A stretch of 64,000 nt of DNA, taken from positions 90,781,740 to 90,845,739 of the forward strand of contig OW804095.1 of the NCBI GenBank assembly GCA_942159475.1, given 5' to 3'. The DNA is from Sthenelais limicola (lineage: Eukaryota; Annelida; Polychaeta; Phyllodocida; Sigalionidae). The notes under the pieces were generated by a model. It was not told where the DNA came from. It saw only the letters and a program-made list of their open reading frames with translations, and ran no database searches. Positions 43,377-55,045 of the stretch are shown here, piece after piece; the first letter of the stretch is position 1; the number at the start of each line of letters is the position of its first letter. A program made the translations under genes and the position numbers.

Positions 43377-45344
43377 ATGTCGAAGCCTGGTGACGACATC
43401 ATCGACCTGGACGTCTCCGGCGACTCCGTAGAGGTGCCCATGGAAGACGAGAATGAGTTGTTGGGTGACGGAACCGGATTGATCGGCCTCGCGGCCATGA
43501 AGATCAATGAAGGTGACGACACCTCGGCAACTGAGGAGGATGGTCCGGTCGATCCGGCGCGACCTAAGCAGGGTCGTGCTGCTGATAGACCGGAGACTAG
43601 GTCCCAATCCAACTCCCCGGCTAAGTCCGCTAGGACTACGGGTGAGCGTGGAAGGGAGTTGGAGCGTAAGCACAACCTCCGAACAGTAACCGTGAGTGTG
43701 GAGCGTGTTCCGCTGAACACTGCCTCCACAAGTAAGAGCTCTGATGCATCATCTCCTGCTTCGGCTTCTGGCAAGTCCGGGAACAGTACCAGCCCTGGTA
43801 CAGCGTCCAAGACTCCAGCCGGAAAGAAGAAGCCGGTTGTGAAGGTGCATCGCCAGCAGATCGAGCACAAGACCGAGTTGTACGCTTTGAAGGAATCACA
43901 GTGTGATATCCGTGGCCTGTTGACTGCAGGCACCGGGGTCCTTCCCATCAACCTGGCCGATGACTCCCTGGGAGTCCGTGTTCCCCTGGCTGACGAGAGT
44001 GAGGATGAGGATACGGAGTTCGCTGACGATCTCCTGATGGACCGCTTCGAGACCCGTCAGTGGCCCAGTTTGGTTCGACAGGATGCTCTGGATCCTGGAA
44101 CGTACCAGAAAGTGTGGGATGCCGCTAGCATCTGGGAACCCGGATTCCGGTGTCCTTTTGCTATTTGCCGACACAAAGGGATGAATCCTTACGGGATTTG
44201 TGTCTTTAGAACGAGGCCCCGCCTGTTCCGGCATCTGTGCGAGGAACACGCCCCCCATCGCATGGTGTGGGAGTGTCCCTCCAGAAGGTGTAAGCAGAAG
44301 GTAGACTGTCGGATCGAGTTGGTCCGCCATCTCCAGTACGGAGAAGTGGTGGCTCACAACATGGGATTCGCAGTGGCTGCAGAGAAGGTGATGAAGCTGT
44401 CACCGTCGATTCAGGTGAACCATCTGTTCAGTCGGATGGCTTACCTGACGTCGACAGACCTTTAGGTGATCCGGCGGAAGGCTACGCACAAGTTTGTGAA
44501 GCCTAAGGCCGTGGCTGCCCCTTCTTCTCCGGCTCCCTCCACTTCTAGCACGTCGAGTTCCAATCCGTCAAAGAAGAAGAAGAGGAAGAGATTGCGCTCG
44601 CACTCCGGCTCTAGCGAGCATGAAGGCTCTCCTGTCCCCACGAAGAAGAGCAAGAAAGTGAAAACCCTGACTGCCATAGCCAAGCAGGAGGTCACAGACA
44701 TGGAAGCTAAGCTCCCGGAACAAGCTGCCGTGTGCCATGTGATACAGCAGTCAAGGGCGGATGTTGGGGAGGCTCTCGAGCTGGCTCGGGCTGCCCTGAC
44801 AGACGTCGAGACCCAGGTCGGCACTGCTGTAGACCGGTTGACGGAACCTCTACAAGCGCTGGAGGCTGTGCGAGAGTCCATCGGGGAGTTAGCTGCTCTC
44901 CGTGAGGAGAATCGCACCCAGTCGCGCCTGATCAGAGACTTGAAGGCAAGTCTTCACTGGAGTGACTTGCAGGTTAGGTCTCTTGAGGAAACCGTCAGTT
45001 CCCTGCGAGCAGATTTGGAGGCCAACGGTGTGTCAGCGCCTGACACAAGTGAGGATCGTGAACCCTCCGGCTCCGTCCAATTAGGCCCCAGCAGTGCAGC
45101 TGGCAGTCCGGTCAGGAGAAATCCTTTGACCACTGCCCCCGCTATGTTGACGGATACGGATCGCTACTTATGGATGGGTCAAATGATGGCTTCCTTCATG
45201 AGTGCTCCGCCTCCTATGTCCCTGCCCATGGCCGGATCGTTTCCTGGTTACGGCTCCGGCTGCTCAAGGTGCCCCTCCAGAGGAAATGGAGGAATCAAGT
45301 AGCACCCATAATGAGATGCCCGGAGACGAGCAGCAGCCGCTGTA
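43377..45344 (+). pseudogene. Third ORF: C2H2-like fingers, NLS-like run and coiled coil, copy 2
   Basis: This ORF occupies the place env has in some LTR elements. It has no signal peptide or membrane segment. The first part (43377-44465, 362 codons) has an acidic N-terminus, a Ser/Pro/Lys linker and two putative zinc fingers at residues about 260-330: CPFAIC...RHLCEEH (C-x4-C, H-x4-H) and CPSRRC...RHLQYGEVVAH. A TAG at 44463 splits it; the frame continues at once with a KKKKRKR basic run, KKSKKVK, a long coiled coil (LEAVRESIGELAALREEN, SLEETVSSLRADLEANG) and a Met/Pro-rich end. A 68-bp deletion near 45252 shifts the C-terminus. A nuclear DNA- or RNA-binding accessory protein is plausible; function unknown. 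Confidence 0.78.
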
Positions 45345-45870
45345 GATGACGAATCGGATTGACCCTGGACACTGGAACCTGGACACAGACTTGACATGGC
45401 GGACCTGAACTAAACCTGACGCGGAACGCCCTTGGACCACGATAGAACACGGATCGGCTCGGATTGACTTGATGCTGACCCCATTTGACCCCGGAAAACC
45501 CTTTGATTCGTGGAAGACTGTACGCTGTGATGTTCTAAAGAAGTTTTGGTATAGTAGAAACTAAATTTTTTAACCTGTGCTGGATCATGTTTTGTACATA
45601 GATAGGACTCTGGAAGCTCCTTGTTGTCGAGATGCCGCTGGATGGTTAAAAATATTCTCAAAGCTTAGAGTTATAACTTCTACTTCTACTTGCGGAGATG
45701 TTGCAACTTGTTAACTATGTAGTGAGGACACATATATGCTCCTGCTTGTACTTGTTTCCCATGTGAATTCTCTTTTTATAACTTCTTAGAACATGTTACT
45801 TATTCACTTCTTTTAATAATTTATGCCTCCGGAAGATTAATTTACTGTAGGGTAAAAATCTTTAAATTTT

Positions 45871-45881
45871 GGAGGGGGTAT
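45871..45881 (+). promoter_or_regulatory. Polypurine tract, copy 2
   Basis: GGAGGGGG at 45871-45878, then TAT, immediately before the 3' LTR. Confidence 0.8.
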
Positions 45882-46380
45882 TGTAGTGAATACGGTTTTA
45901 AATAGATCCGAGATAATTGGTCTGACCGGGTGTTACTATAATTGGGTGCACGCGCCTCAACTGAACGCGCTCCCGGTTCAGAAATGGCCTTTCGGAATCC
46001 CGCCTTTTCTTACTTGGACAGAGTTCCAGTAAACCATTATCAAAGGTAACTTAAATCTAGTCAACTCTTTTACCATAATGTGTCTTAGAGTGCTTCTGGA
46101 TGCTCCGGTAAGACTCTGTGTTGTTTCACTGTGTTACTCCTATGTAAAACCATGTTAACTGTTTGACTCTCAACACCTGCAATGATCGTGTACCATAATT
46201 GCCACTTGTCCTCTGAGGCCAATACCTGGTCACCTCTGTTGGGTCCGATAAACACTATCGGACATGGTTTGTGTGGAGAATAAAGCCCGTGATACCTAAA
46301 GAGCTGTGTGTCTGGTCTTCTTTCCCTTCGCGAAAATAGATATATCTAATTTGGGTAGTGTGAGACGGAAAAACAATACA
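45882..46380 (+). mobile_element. 3' LTR, copy 2
   Basis: 499 bp, ends AACAATACA, followed by the TATA target duplicate and satellite block 4. Confidence 0.93.
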
Positions 46381-47853
46381 TATAATCACTATTAGGCAGA
46401 CATTTATATATATACCCGCCATTAGGCAGACATTTATATATATAACCACCATCAGGCAGACATTTATATAGATAACCACTATTAGGCAGACATTTATATA
46501 TAAAATCACTATTAGGCAGACATTTATATATGTAACCACTATTAGGCAGACAATATATATATATAACCACCATTAGGCAGACAATACATATATATAACCA
46601 CTATTAGGCAGACATTTATATATATAATCACTATTAGGCAGACAATATATATATATATAACCACTATTAGGCAGACATTTATATATATACCCGCCATTAG
46701 GCAAACATTTATATATATAACCACCATTAGGCAGACATTTATGAAGATAACCACTATTAGGTAGACATTTATATATAAAATCACTATTAGGCAGACATTT
46801 ATATATATAATCATTATTAGGCAGACATTTATATATATAACCACTATTAGGCAGACATTTATATATATAATCACTATTAGGCAGACATTTATATATATAC
46901 CCGCCATTAGGCAGACATTTATATATATAACCGCCATTAGGCAGACATTTATGAAGATAACCACTATTAGGCAGACATTTATATATAAAATCACTATTAG
47001 GCAGACATTTATATATATAATCACTATTAGGCAGACATTTATATATATACCCGCCATTAGGCAGACATTTATATATATAACCACTATTAGGCAGACAATA
47101 TATATATATAACCACTATTAGGCAGACATCTATATATAAAATCACTATTAGGCAGACATCTATATGTAAAATCTCTATTAGGCAGACCGCTGTATATATA
47201 ATCACCATTAGGCAGACATTTATATATATAACCACCATTAGGCAGACATTTATATATAACCATTATAAGGCAGACATTTATATATATAATCACTATTAGG
47301 CAGACATTTATATATATAATCACTATTAGGCAGACATTTATATATATACCCGCCATTAGGCAGACATTTATATATATAACCGCCATTAGGCAGACATTTA
47401 TGAAGATAACCACTATTAGGCAGACATTTATATATAAAATCACTATTAGGCAGACATTTATATATATAATCACTATTAGGCAGACATTTATATATATACC
47501 CGCCATTAGGCAGACATTTATATATATAACCACTATTAGGCAGACAATATATATATATAACCACTATTAGGCAGACATCTATATATAAAATCACTATTAG
47601 GCAGACATCTATATGTAAAATCTCTATTAGGCAGACCGCTGTATATATAATCACCATTAGGCAGACATTTATATATATAACCACCATTAGGCAGACATTT
47701 ATATATAACCATTATAAGGCAGACATTTATATATATAATCACTATTAGGCAGACATTTATATATATAACCACTATTAGGCAGACATCTATATATATAACC
47801 ACTTATAGGCAGACATTTATATATATAACCACCATTAGGGAGACAATATATAG
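46381..47853. repeat. 30-bp satellite, block 4
   Basis: About 49 units. An internal tandem duplication of about 449 bp is visible: the GACCGCTGTATATATAATCA variant recurs at 47185 and 47634 with the same neighbours, including a shortened unit with ATTATAAGGCAGAC. Confidence 0.95.
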
Positions 47854-47997
47854 GCAAAAGCGCATGAGGGACGATCTGTGGTCCCATATTTCCTGCGGGC
47901 GTAGTGATCTCAGTGAGGGCACGTGAGCGCACAAACTGAGATCACGTAGCCCAAGGGAAATATGGGACCACAGATCGTCCCTCATGCGATTTTGCAT
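47854..47997. mobile_element. Foldback (hairpin) element, 144 bp
   Basis: Two arms of about 60 bp are nearly perfect inverted repeats: GCAAAAGCGCATGAGGGACG at the left and its complement ending ATTTTGC at the right, around a loop of about 20-24 bp. Only scattered mismatches interrupt the stem. This is the architecture of a foldback MITE. A target duplication is not obvious because the left flank is satellite and the right flank is not. Confidence 0.75.
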
Positions 47998-49130
47998 TTA
48001 TTATCACCTTAATAGAGGTTGGTACGATACGTTTATCGATATTCAAGCTGGAAAATGGTCGGCATTCGATGAAAATTGACGGCAAAACGTGCATTTACGC
48101 TGCCCCTCCCACCTGGCTTGTTTATAGTTCCGGGTCTTTGGAATCGTTACATATCAATGCGTGCTTGACCTGCCGGGTTGTGACAAGTCCAGCAGAACGT
48201 AGTTCTATTTTGAATCGTTATTTCGCTTAATTTTCATTTAATTACCGTCATTAAGACACAAATACGATTTAAAATATTTATTAATATGAATTTAGTTAAG
48301 TCTGATATTCAAATTCCTGTACTTTTCATAGTTGAACTCGGCGTATTTCGCAGACTGGAGTCTTTGTCACTGACACTGTCACTCATGGAACTAGGCCTAT
48401 AGTTCTCTTGCGTAGAATAAATTGTAAGTTTCACAGCTGTCCACAGCTTTAAATCGTTGATATTCTTTAGCAAAATCGCTTATTTACATATGATTCCTCG
48501 GTTCAAATTTTCATTTGAAGTACCTAGCTTTATTATTTCGAGAGAAAATCGGGAAAACGATCGACGGTTTACCGAGTGGACCTAGGCCCTAAGGCTAAGC
48601 TTTGCAAAATCAAAACATGTGCTGTGCAGGAAAATCGCTCACGTTTTTTAATCAATTTGTTGCCTTTTCGCAGCTTTACATCTTTTAAAAACTCAACTAA
48701 TGCTTTGATAACAGGTAGACTTCGATAATTATGAAAGGATTTTATTTTATTTCCTTTATTTGATCAGATTTTTTCGTGACCGCTCCCAGTGATAGCTTCA
48801 ATACTGTAACTAAGCATGCCCATCTATACGATAGTTGCCTTCTCACAAGCGCCTTCGGCGGTGGTTAGTTTCTACCTACACCTTTGATCGATTATAACGT
48901 CAACGAAATAAGAGAAAATAATCTATGGTCAATTAATATTAGGGGTATTTTTTGTGCAGAAGGAATTATTTAAATAGAAATATAAAAAGATATGATCGGG
49001 ACTATTTTGTTCATTAGGTGCGGGTAATACGGTGGGGAGCAGGTAATACGGCGGCTGTATTACCCGCTCTCTTTGATATGAAGCTCAGTGCTTAAGCCTA
49101 TGGGCGTATCATATCAACTCCCCCAAAGGT
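47998..49130. other. Non-satellite insert, unassigned
   Basis: About 1.1 kb of ordinary-composition DNA between the foldback and satellite block 5, with no gene or terminal repeats found. Near 49022-49070 it carries GGTAATACGGTGG, GGTAATACGGCGG and an inverted GTATTACCC. It could be the rest of an element whose left end is the foldback. Confidence 0.5.
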
Positions 49131-49448
49131 ATAATAAATATATATAACCACTATTAGGCAGACATTTATATATATAATCACTATTAGGCAGACAATATAT
49201 ATATATAACCACTATTAGGCAGACATTTATATATATACCCGCCATTAGGCAGACATTTATATATATAACCACCATTAGGCAGACATTTATAAAGATAACC
49301 ACTATTAGGCAGACATTTATATATATACCCGCCATTAGGCAGACATTTATATATATAACCACTATTAGGCAGACATTTATATATATAACCACTATTAGGC
49401 AGACATTTATATATATAATCACTATTAGGCAGACATTTATATATGTTT
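49131..49448. repeat. 30-bp satellite, block 5
   Basis: About 10 units between the unassigned insert and TIR element C; same orientation as the other blocks. Confidence 0.93.
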
Positions 49449-50527
49449 GATTCTAATGAACTGTCCGCTTTGCATGTTTAAGGCTATAACTTGATTGATA
49501 TGATGGATATAGACATGTAACCAATGTCAATAGATCCGCCTCGTCGAGACCTTTCGGGGGATACCTATATGAAGTTTTATTTCTACGGGCCCAAGACATG
49601 TCATTTTTCATCATTTTTTAAAAAACTCTCCTCAGTTATTTTGGATAAGATGCAGTTCAAAAACCGGAGAAGCTCCCATGAACAAAATTCATGTTTAAAT
49701 ATATCACCAAGGATATACCTATAGCTAGGATTTTTTTTAAAAAAGTCAATTCTGATTTTTAAATTTTCTGTGGATGTTTTTGTCATTGTGTAATTAGGTG
49801 TCACCGTGATTATGACAAAATTACTGAACCTATACTCCCCATTTAATATAATCAGAACAACATTTGTGTATGTCCAAAATCGTTATAAAACCCTTTATTA
49901 CTCGTTGCAATAACACAAAGGGCAGTCAGATATCTGGCATCCACCCATTTCTATCTTTCTCTTAAAAAAACCAGGTTTTGTGTAGTTTTTAGGTCACCGT
50001 GATTATGCAATTCTCTCAAGCATTGCATAAAAACAAAAAAAGAATAAGGTATCCCCTTTCATATATAAACACCTTCATGTTTCGTCTAAACACATGCATA
50101 ATCTTAGCTTCACTAGTACCAGTGTCTGGAAGACACATCATTCTTAATTAATATGTCATCGTGATTATGCAGTCACCGTGATTATGACAAATATGTAAGA
50201 GGTTGCTACAAGTGAGAACATCCTACAGGTTTATTGGACATGCAAACAACAGATACCATTACGTTCATAGGAGACTGTAGAATCAACTGGAGTGATATTG
50301 GAACTTTTATGAGAATTTTGAGCACTTCTGTTTCACATTTTGATATAAAACCAAGTATGAAAGATATTCTGACATTTTAAGAAACCTGCAGGAATTTTTG
50401 AATAAGTCCCAAATCACTTTGTTTTGCATAAACAACATACCATTATACTGAATAGACCTACCCCCGAAACCCTAGTGTCAACTGTTAATTCATAACTGCC
50501 AGTTGAAGTCATGGTAACTGCAAAAAC

Positions 50528-50560
50528 ATAATCACGGTGACATAAGTCACCGTGATTATG
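50528..50560. repeat. Perfect palindrome of the element C motif
   Basis: CATAATCACGGTGAC, a 4-base spacer ATAA - partly shared - then GTCACCGTGATTATG: two motif copies head to head, able to form a 15-bp stem. Confidence 0.9.
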
Positions 50561-51469
50561 CTTTGATACTATGACTTTCTGAAGGCCTGGTAAGATAACT
50601 TTGACCCCAGTTTTTAAACTGCAATGTACACAACTTGTGTGCCTCAACATTTTAAGTGCGTTTATGTTACCTATTATTGTTAATATTTCCAATTGTGCGA
50701 GGTAGAAACAAATATAAAAATTGAAATATTGTCAGATTAGTTCTTACATGAATATGAAGAATATTAAAGAAGCTATTTTGCTCCTATTTTTAATCAGACT
50801 ATATCTACTGTACACACCAAAGAAGTGCATGCTTTGAATTGGAATTACAAAACATTTTTATAGCATATTTCAAACCCTGTACAAAAAGTGCACCTGTGTC
50901 ACCGTGATTATGCATTAGTTAAATTTGTCTTCTAGCTCACTGAATGAATTTTGCTCTGTTTTTTAACTAGTATGTTCATGGCAGATGTGTCTGAACATTT
51001 TAGGTGGATCAATCTTTTTAATTAAGTTAATATGGAAGTTAAAATTTGTGTATGCATTTCCTGTGTATGCAGTTTTTGTGTTAATATGTATCTTGAAAGA
51101 GAGAGGGAAGTGAAGAGGGAGCGAAGGGGAGGGGGAGGGGGTGGAACAGGGCCTCATTTCATCCATAGATACTTTAGTAAACTTGAAAAAATCATGACAA
51201 ACGTGATCATTAAATTTGGTCCTTAATTATACACAATGTCCATGTGATGGGACCCTCCCCCCCCCTTCGTGTCTAATATGATAAGTCCAAAAGGATATAT
51301 ACTGGGAGGATATATAAAGGTACTGATGAAATGTTTTAAAATGAATTTGAGATTATAACACCTGCTTAATAATCATTCTGATATACTGTAATACAAATTT
51401 TGAGCTGGGTAAAGATGATAAGAAAAGTATTAAAAGGGTACTTTGAAATTACGGTAACATTGCTTAAAT

Positions 51470-52905
51470 GAGCAATTCCACCAATTGGTCGTCATTTGGC
51501 CATCCAGGTCTGGAAATTCTTAATCTTTTAGAATTGCTTCAATTGATCTATTCTTTTTTGTATTTAAACTACACATATTGCTGATATTATAGACGAAATT
51601 GGGGAATGTTAATGATTGTAGTCAGGACAGCTTGATAGAGTCTGTGATTAGAACTCTGGTTATCTGGGCACCGAAGATTGGTACATCAGTTAGGTCCAGA
51701 CACCCACATTCCTCGATACCACATCCAGCGATATGCTTAACCGCAAGGCTAAAACTAAGGCTAAAGTGTTTATGACTCCCTGAGACTTAGGTGACCAAAA
51801 CTGCCTTCTGAACCTGACTGACATATTTGTACATAAATAAGGATTTAGATTAAAAATAAATAAAACAAATATGCACATAATGTATTAAATTATTTGTACT
51901 TGATATAGGTCTCGACATAAGGATGATAATACTTTTTAGTTTGTGAAAATATTCCAATTAGGAGGAAAGTTATAGTCAAATAACCATTCCAGTAATGGTA
52001 ATGATAATGGCAGCGACAAGGGTGACAGTTCATATACAGATATATAACCTATTATATTCCGAATATGTATACAGAAATATATAACATTGATTGCCCCTGG
52101 AGATAAAGGTTCTCTTTATTATGTCCCAATAACACTTGTCAGTGCCATTGTCAGTGTCAGCATCATGTGTGGAATACACATGTGACGCTGACATATTTTC
52201 CACCCTACATTCTGATTAAGTAGAACCTGGGTGGATTTATGGTTTTTGAAATGAAGTCTGTGTGGTATCTCGTCCATATGGATATTATAGATTATCAATT
52301 CCTAATATTTATTAAATGCAGTAAAGTAATAGCCCACATATGACGCTGACATCAGAGCTGACCAACTCTTCCTTTATTACCTAGTATACCAAAATATGAA
52401 CAGATATCCAAACAGATGTATTCTTAGTATTTCAAACCCATGTAGAACTAACAAAATTAGCATATATTGTCCATCCCTGGATATTACATTTTTTCAAAAC
52501 CTGGATTTTATTTTCCGCATGTGATGCTGACATTTAGACTTCCCAACATATTTTTACATTTTTATTATACCAAAAAGCCATTCGAAACAAATAAAATACA
52601 TATCATATAGTAGGTAGGGTCAAGACACAATGGTAAAATGTTTGACCAAACATTTTTGTTTATTTCCAGCATTTTATTGGGTCTCCCCTAATTTTTCTTC
52701 ATTTGTAAGGCCTTAAAATCCATTTTTCGACCCCCATGCAAAAATTCTTAGGAAAATCTATGTAAATATGGAGTAATTCTGATGTATTTCGGCCGGGCGG
52801 ATAGGATAAAACTATTGAAAAATGTCTCCAATCGTTTTTTTTTTTCATTCAAATACGCAAAAGACGATTTTAGTATCAAATGACGACCAAATGGTGGATT
52901 TGCTC
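51470..52905. mobile_element. TIR element B, 1.44 kb, nested in element C
   Basis: Inverted repeats GAGCAATTCCACCA (left) and GAGCAAATCCACCA (right, complement), similar for about 30 bp including TTGGTCGTCATTTG; target duplication AAAT. The left half is homologous to element A, aside from a nested MITE at 51687-51820. The right half differs from A and carries its own repeated motif, TGTGACGCTGACAT (cores at 52185, 52343, 52524 with one change, and an inverted one at 52155 that pairs with 52185 as a hairpin). No protein encoded. Confidence 0.87.
51687..51820. mobile_element. MITE, 134 bp, nested in element B
   Basis: Ends are CAGTTAGGTCCAGA and the complement of CAGTCAGGTTCAGA (12 of 14 match). 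It is flanked by the direct repeat ACAT, and element A has the empty site (one ACAT) at the same place. Non-coding. Confidence 0.8.
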
Positions 52906-54019
52906 AAATACGCATTTACCCCACATCTACCCCATATAAATTGATCAAGAAATAAATATTTTTGGCAAGTAATAGCTACATAATAAACTATCTTCGTCAA
53001 ATTGCTGGAAATGGCCATGTAAAATATGCCACCATGAGAGAAAGGATTACAGTGAGAATGTATATCTCCATGGCTAAATATTTCACCGTGACTATGCATG
53101 TCACCGTGACTATGCACAGGGATTTACAGAAAGTTATACAACAACCTGTAAGTATAACAACTGATATACAAATGTGGTACAATGGGCAGTATACTGACGT
53201 AAATTTAACAAGTTATTAAAAAATATTGTGGGGTGGGGAGTGGGAAATCTTTGCAGGAGCACTATAAATAAGAGATACATTTTTCATTAAGCATGACATA
53301 CTGTCAGGCATCAAAATGCCAAAGCAGAAGAAATCCTGATATGAACAGCTACAATAGTGGTACAACATAGTTAAAGGGTTCACTGAAGAAATAAAACATT
53401 TTACTCACACCATTAAGCCTACAAAAGTACAATACCAAATATGGCATATCTGGAGAATGTGTCACCGTGATTATGCAATTTCTGTTTGAGCTCATGCTCA
53501 TATGAAAAACAATAAAACATATTATCATGGATACTAATGAAAAGCCTGCATTCCCTATGAACTCAATCAGCAATATGCAATAATAGTACTTTCTGATAAA
53601 TAAATTACAACAGTTGACAGTGAGTCATGTCTAAATAAACTTGGGATATGCAAATGCCCAATATTTTTCAACCACATGAACAATTATATTTAGAGACTGG
53701 TAAAACTAGTTTTTGTATTTACATATTTTAGTATACATGTTCTCTCTATGAAAATAGGATTTTTTCATAGTAGTATAGTTTCCAGTAGATTCTATGCTAT
53801 ACAATCCCAAATAACATACATTGCATAATCACGGTGACAGGCACTAGTCAGTTTTATTTTGATGTAATCAGCACGGGCTGAGTTTTAGAGATTAGTGATC
53901 CCAACTTTCCATAATAAGACCTCAAGGTGTCTAGTTTCATATATCAACAGGATTAAAATATGAATCCATTCTGAAATTTGACCTCCAAAAACCCCCAAAG
54001 CGGACAGTTCATTAGAATC

Positions 54020-55045
54020 GACCATATACCCGCAATTAGGCAGACATTTATATATATAACCACCATTAGGCAGACATTTATATATATATAACCACAATTA
54101 GGCAGACATTTATATATAAAATCACTATTAGGCAGACATGTATATATATAACCACCATTAGGCAGACAATATATATATATAACCACTATTAGGCAGACAT
54201 TTATATATATAATCACTATTAGGCAGATAATATATATATATAACCACTATTAGGCAGACATTTATATATATACCCGCTATTAGGTAAACATTTATATATA
54301 TAACCACCATTAGGCAGACATTTATGAAGATAACCACTATTAGGTAGACATTTATATATAAAATCACTATTAGGCAGACATTTATATATATAACCACTAT
54401 TAGGCAGACATTTATATATATACCCGCCATTAGGCAGACATTTATATATATAATCACTATTAGGCAGACAGTTATATATATACCCGCCATTAGGCAGACA
54501 TTTATATATAAAACCACCATTAGGCAGACATGTATGAAGATAACCACTATTAGGCAGACATTTATATATAAAATCACTATTAGGCAGACATTTATATATA
54601 TAACCACTATTAGGCAGACATTTATATATATAACCACTATTAGGCAGACATTTATATATATAATCACTATTAGGCAGACATTTATATATATACCCGCCAT
54701 TAGGCAGACATTTATATACATAACCACTATTAGGCAGACAATATATATATATAACCACTATTAGGCAGATATCTATATATAAAATCACTATTAGGCAGAC
54801 ATCTAAATCACCATTAGGCAGACATTTATATATAAAATCTCTATTAGGCAGACCGCTGTATATATAATCACCATTAGGCAGACATTTATATATATAACCA
54901 CCATTAGGCAGACATTTATATATATAACCACTATTAGGGAGACATTTATATATATAACCACAATTAGGCAGACATTTATATATATAACCACTATTAGGCA
55001 GACATTTATATATATAACCACTATTAGGCAGACATTTATATATAT
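54020..55045. repeat. 30-bp satellite, block 6
   Basis: About 34 units, again with TTTATGAAGATAACC variants and one GACCGCTGTATATATAATCA unit at about 54852. It ends abruptly against the right-hand Ty3-type element. Confidence 0.95.

Larger units (their letters stand above)
35201..46380 (+). mobile_element. Ty3-type LTR retrotransposon, copy 2 (defective)
   Basis: An 11.2-kb insertion with 499-bp LTRs and target duplication TATA, in the same orientation and satellite as copy 1 and very similar to it throughout. Breaks specific to this copy: stops at 37606 (gag), 40107 and 41160 (pol), 41944 (integrase tail); a small tandem duplication plus about 98-bp deletion at about 41580-41612; a deletion in the AT-hook tail near 42077; a stop at 44463; a 68-bp deletion near 45252. 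The LTR pair differs at roughly a dozen positions by eye, so the insertion looks older than copy 1. Confidence 0.95.
49449..54019. mobile_element. TIR element C, 4.6 kb, non-autonomous, with nested elements
   Basis: Perfect 23-24 bp inverted repeats bound it: left starts GATTCTAATGAACTGTCCGC (49449), right is its complement ending at 54019; similarity extends a few bases into the flanking TATATG. Satellite lies on both sides, so the target duplication cannot be fixed. No transposase is seen. The motif GTCACCGTGATTATG(CA) occurs about a dozen times, both orientations: near 49799, 49992, 50154, 50171, 50534 (inverted), 50545, 50897, 53081, 53099, 53460 and 53831 (inverted), with a decayed copy near 51451. 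Without nested element B it would be about 3.1 kb. Superfamily not assigned. Confidence 0.85.

Noticed and set aside
43328..43951. Antisense ORF opposite the third ORF
   Set aside because: GC-rich antisense shadow with no recognisable domain; the sense frame is conserved in two copies.
43377..44465. Third ORF as env glycoprotein
   Set aside because: No signal peptide, membrane segment or furin-type site; finger and coiled-coil features instead.
49449..54019. Element C as a host gene region
   Set aside because: Only short chance frames; perfect terminal inverted repeats inside satellite explain it as a transposon.
15918..55045. TTAGGC telomere hexamer in each unit
   Set aside because: One TTAGGC per 30 bp, never in tandem; a chance part of the satellite.
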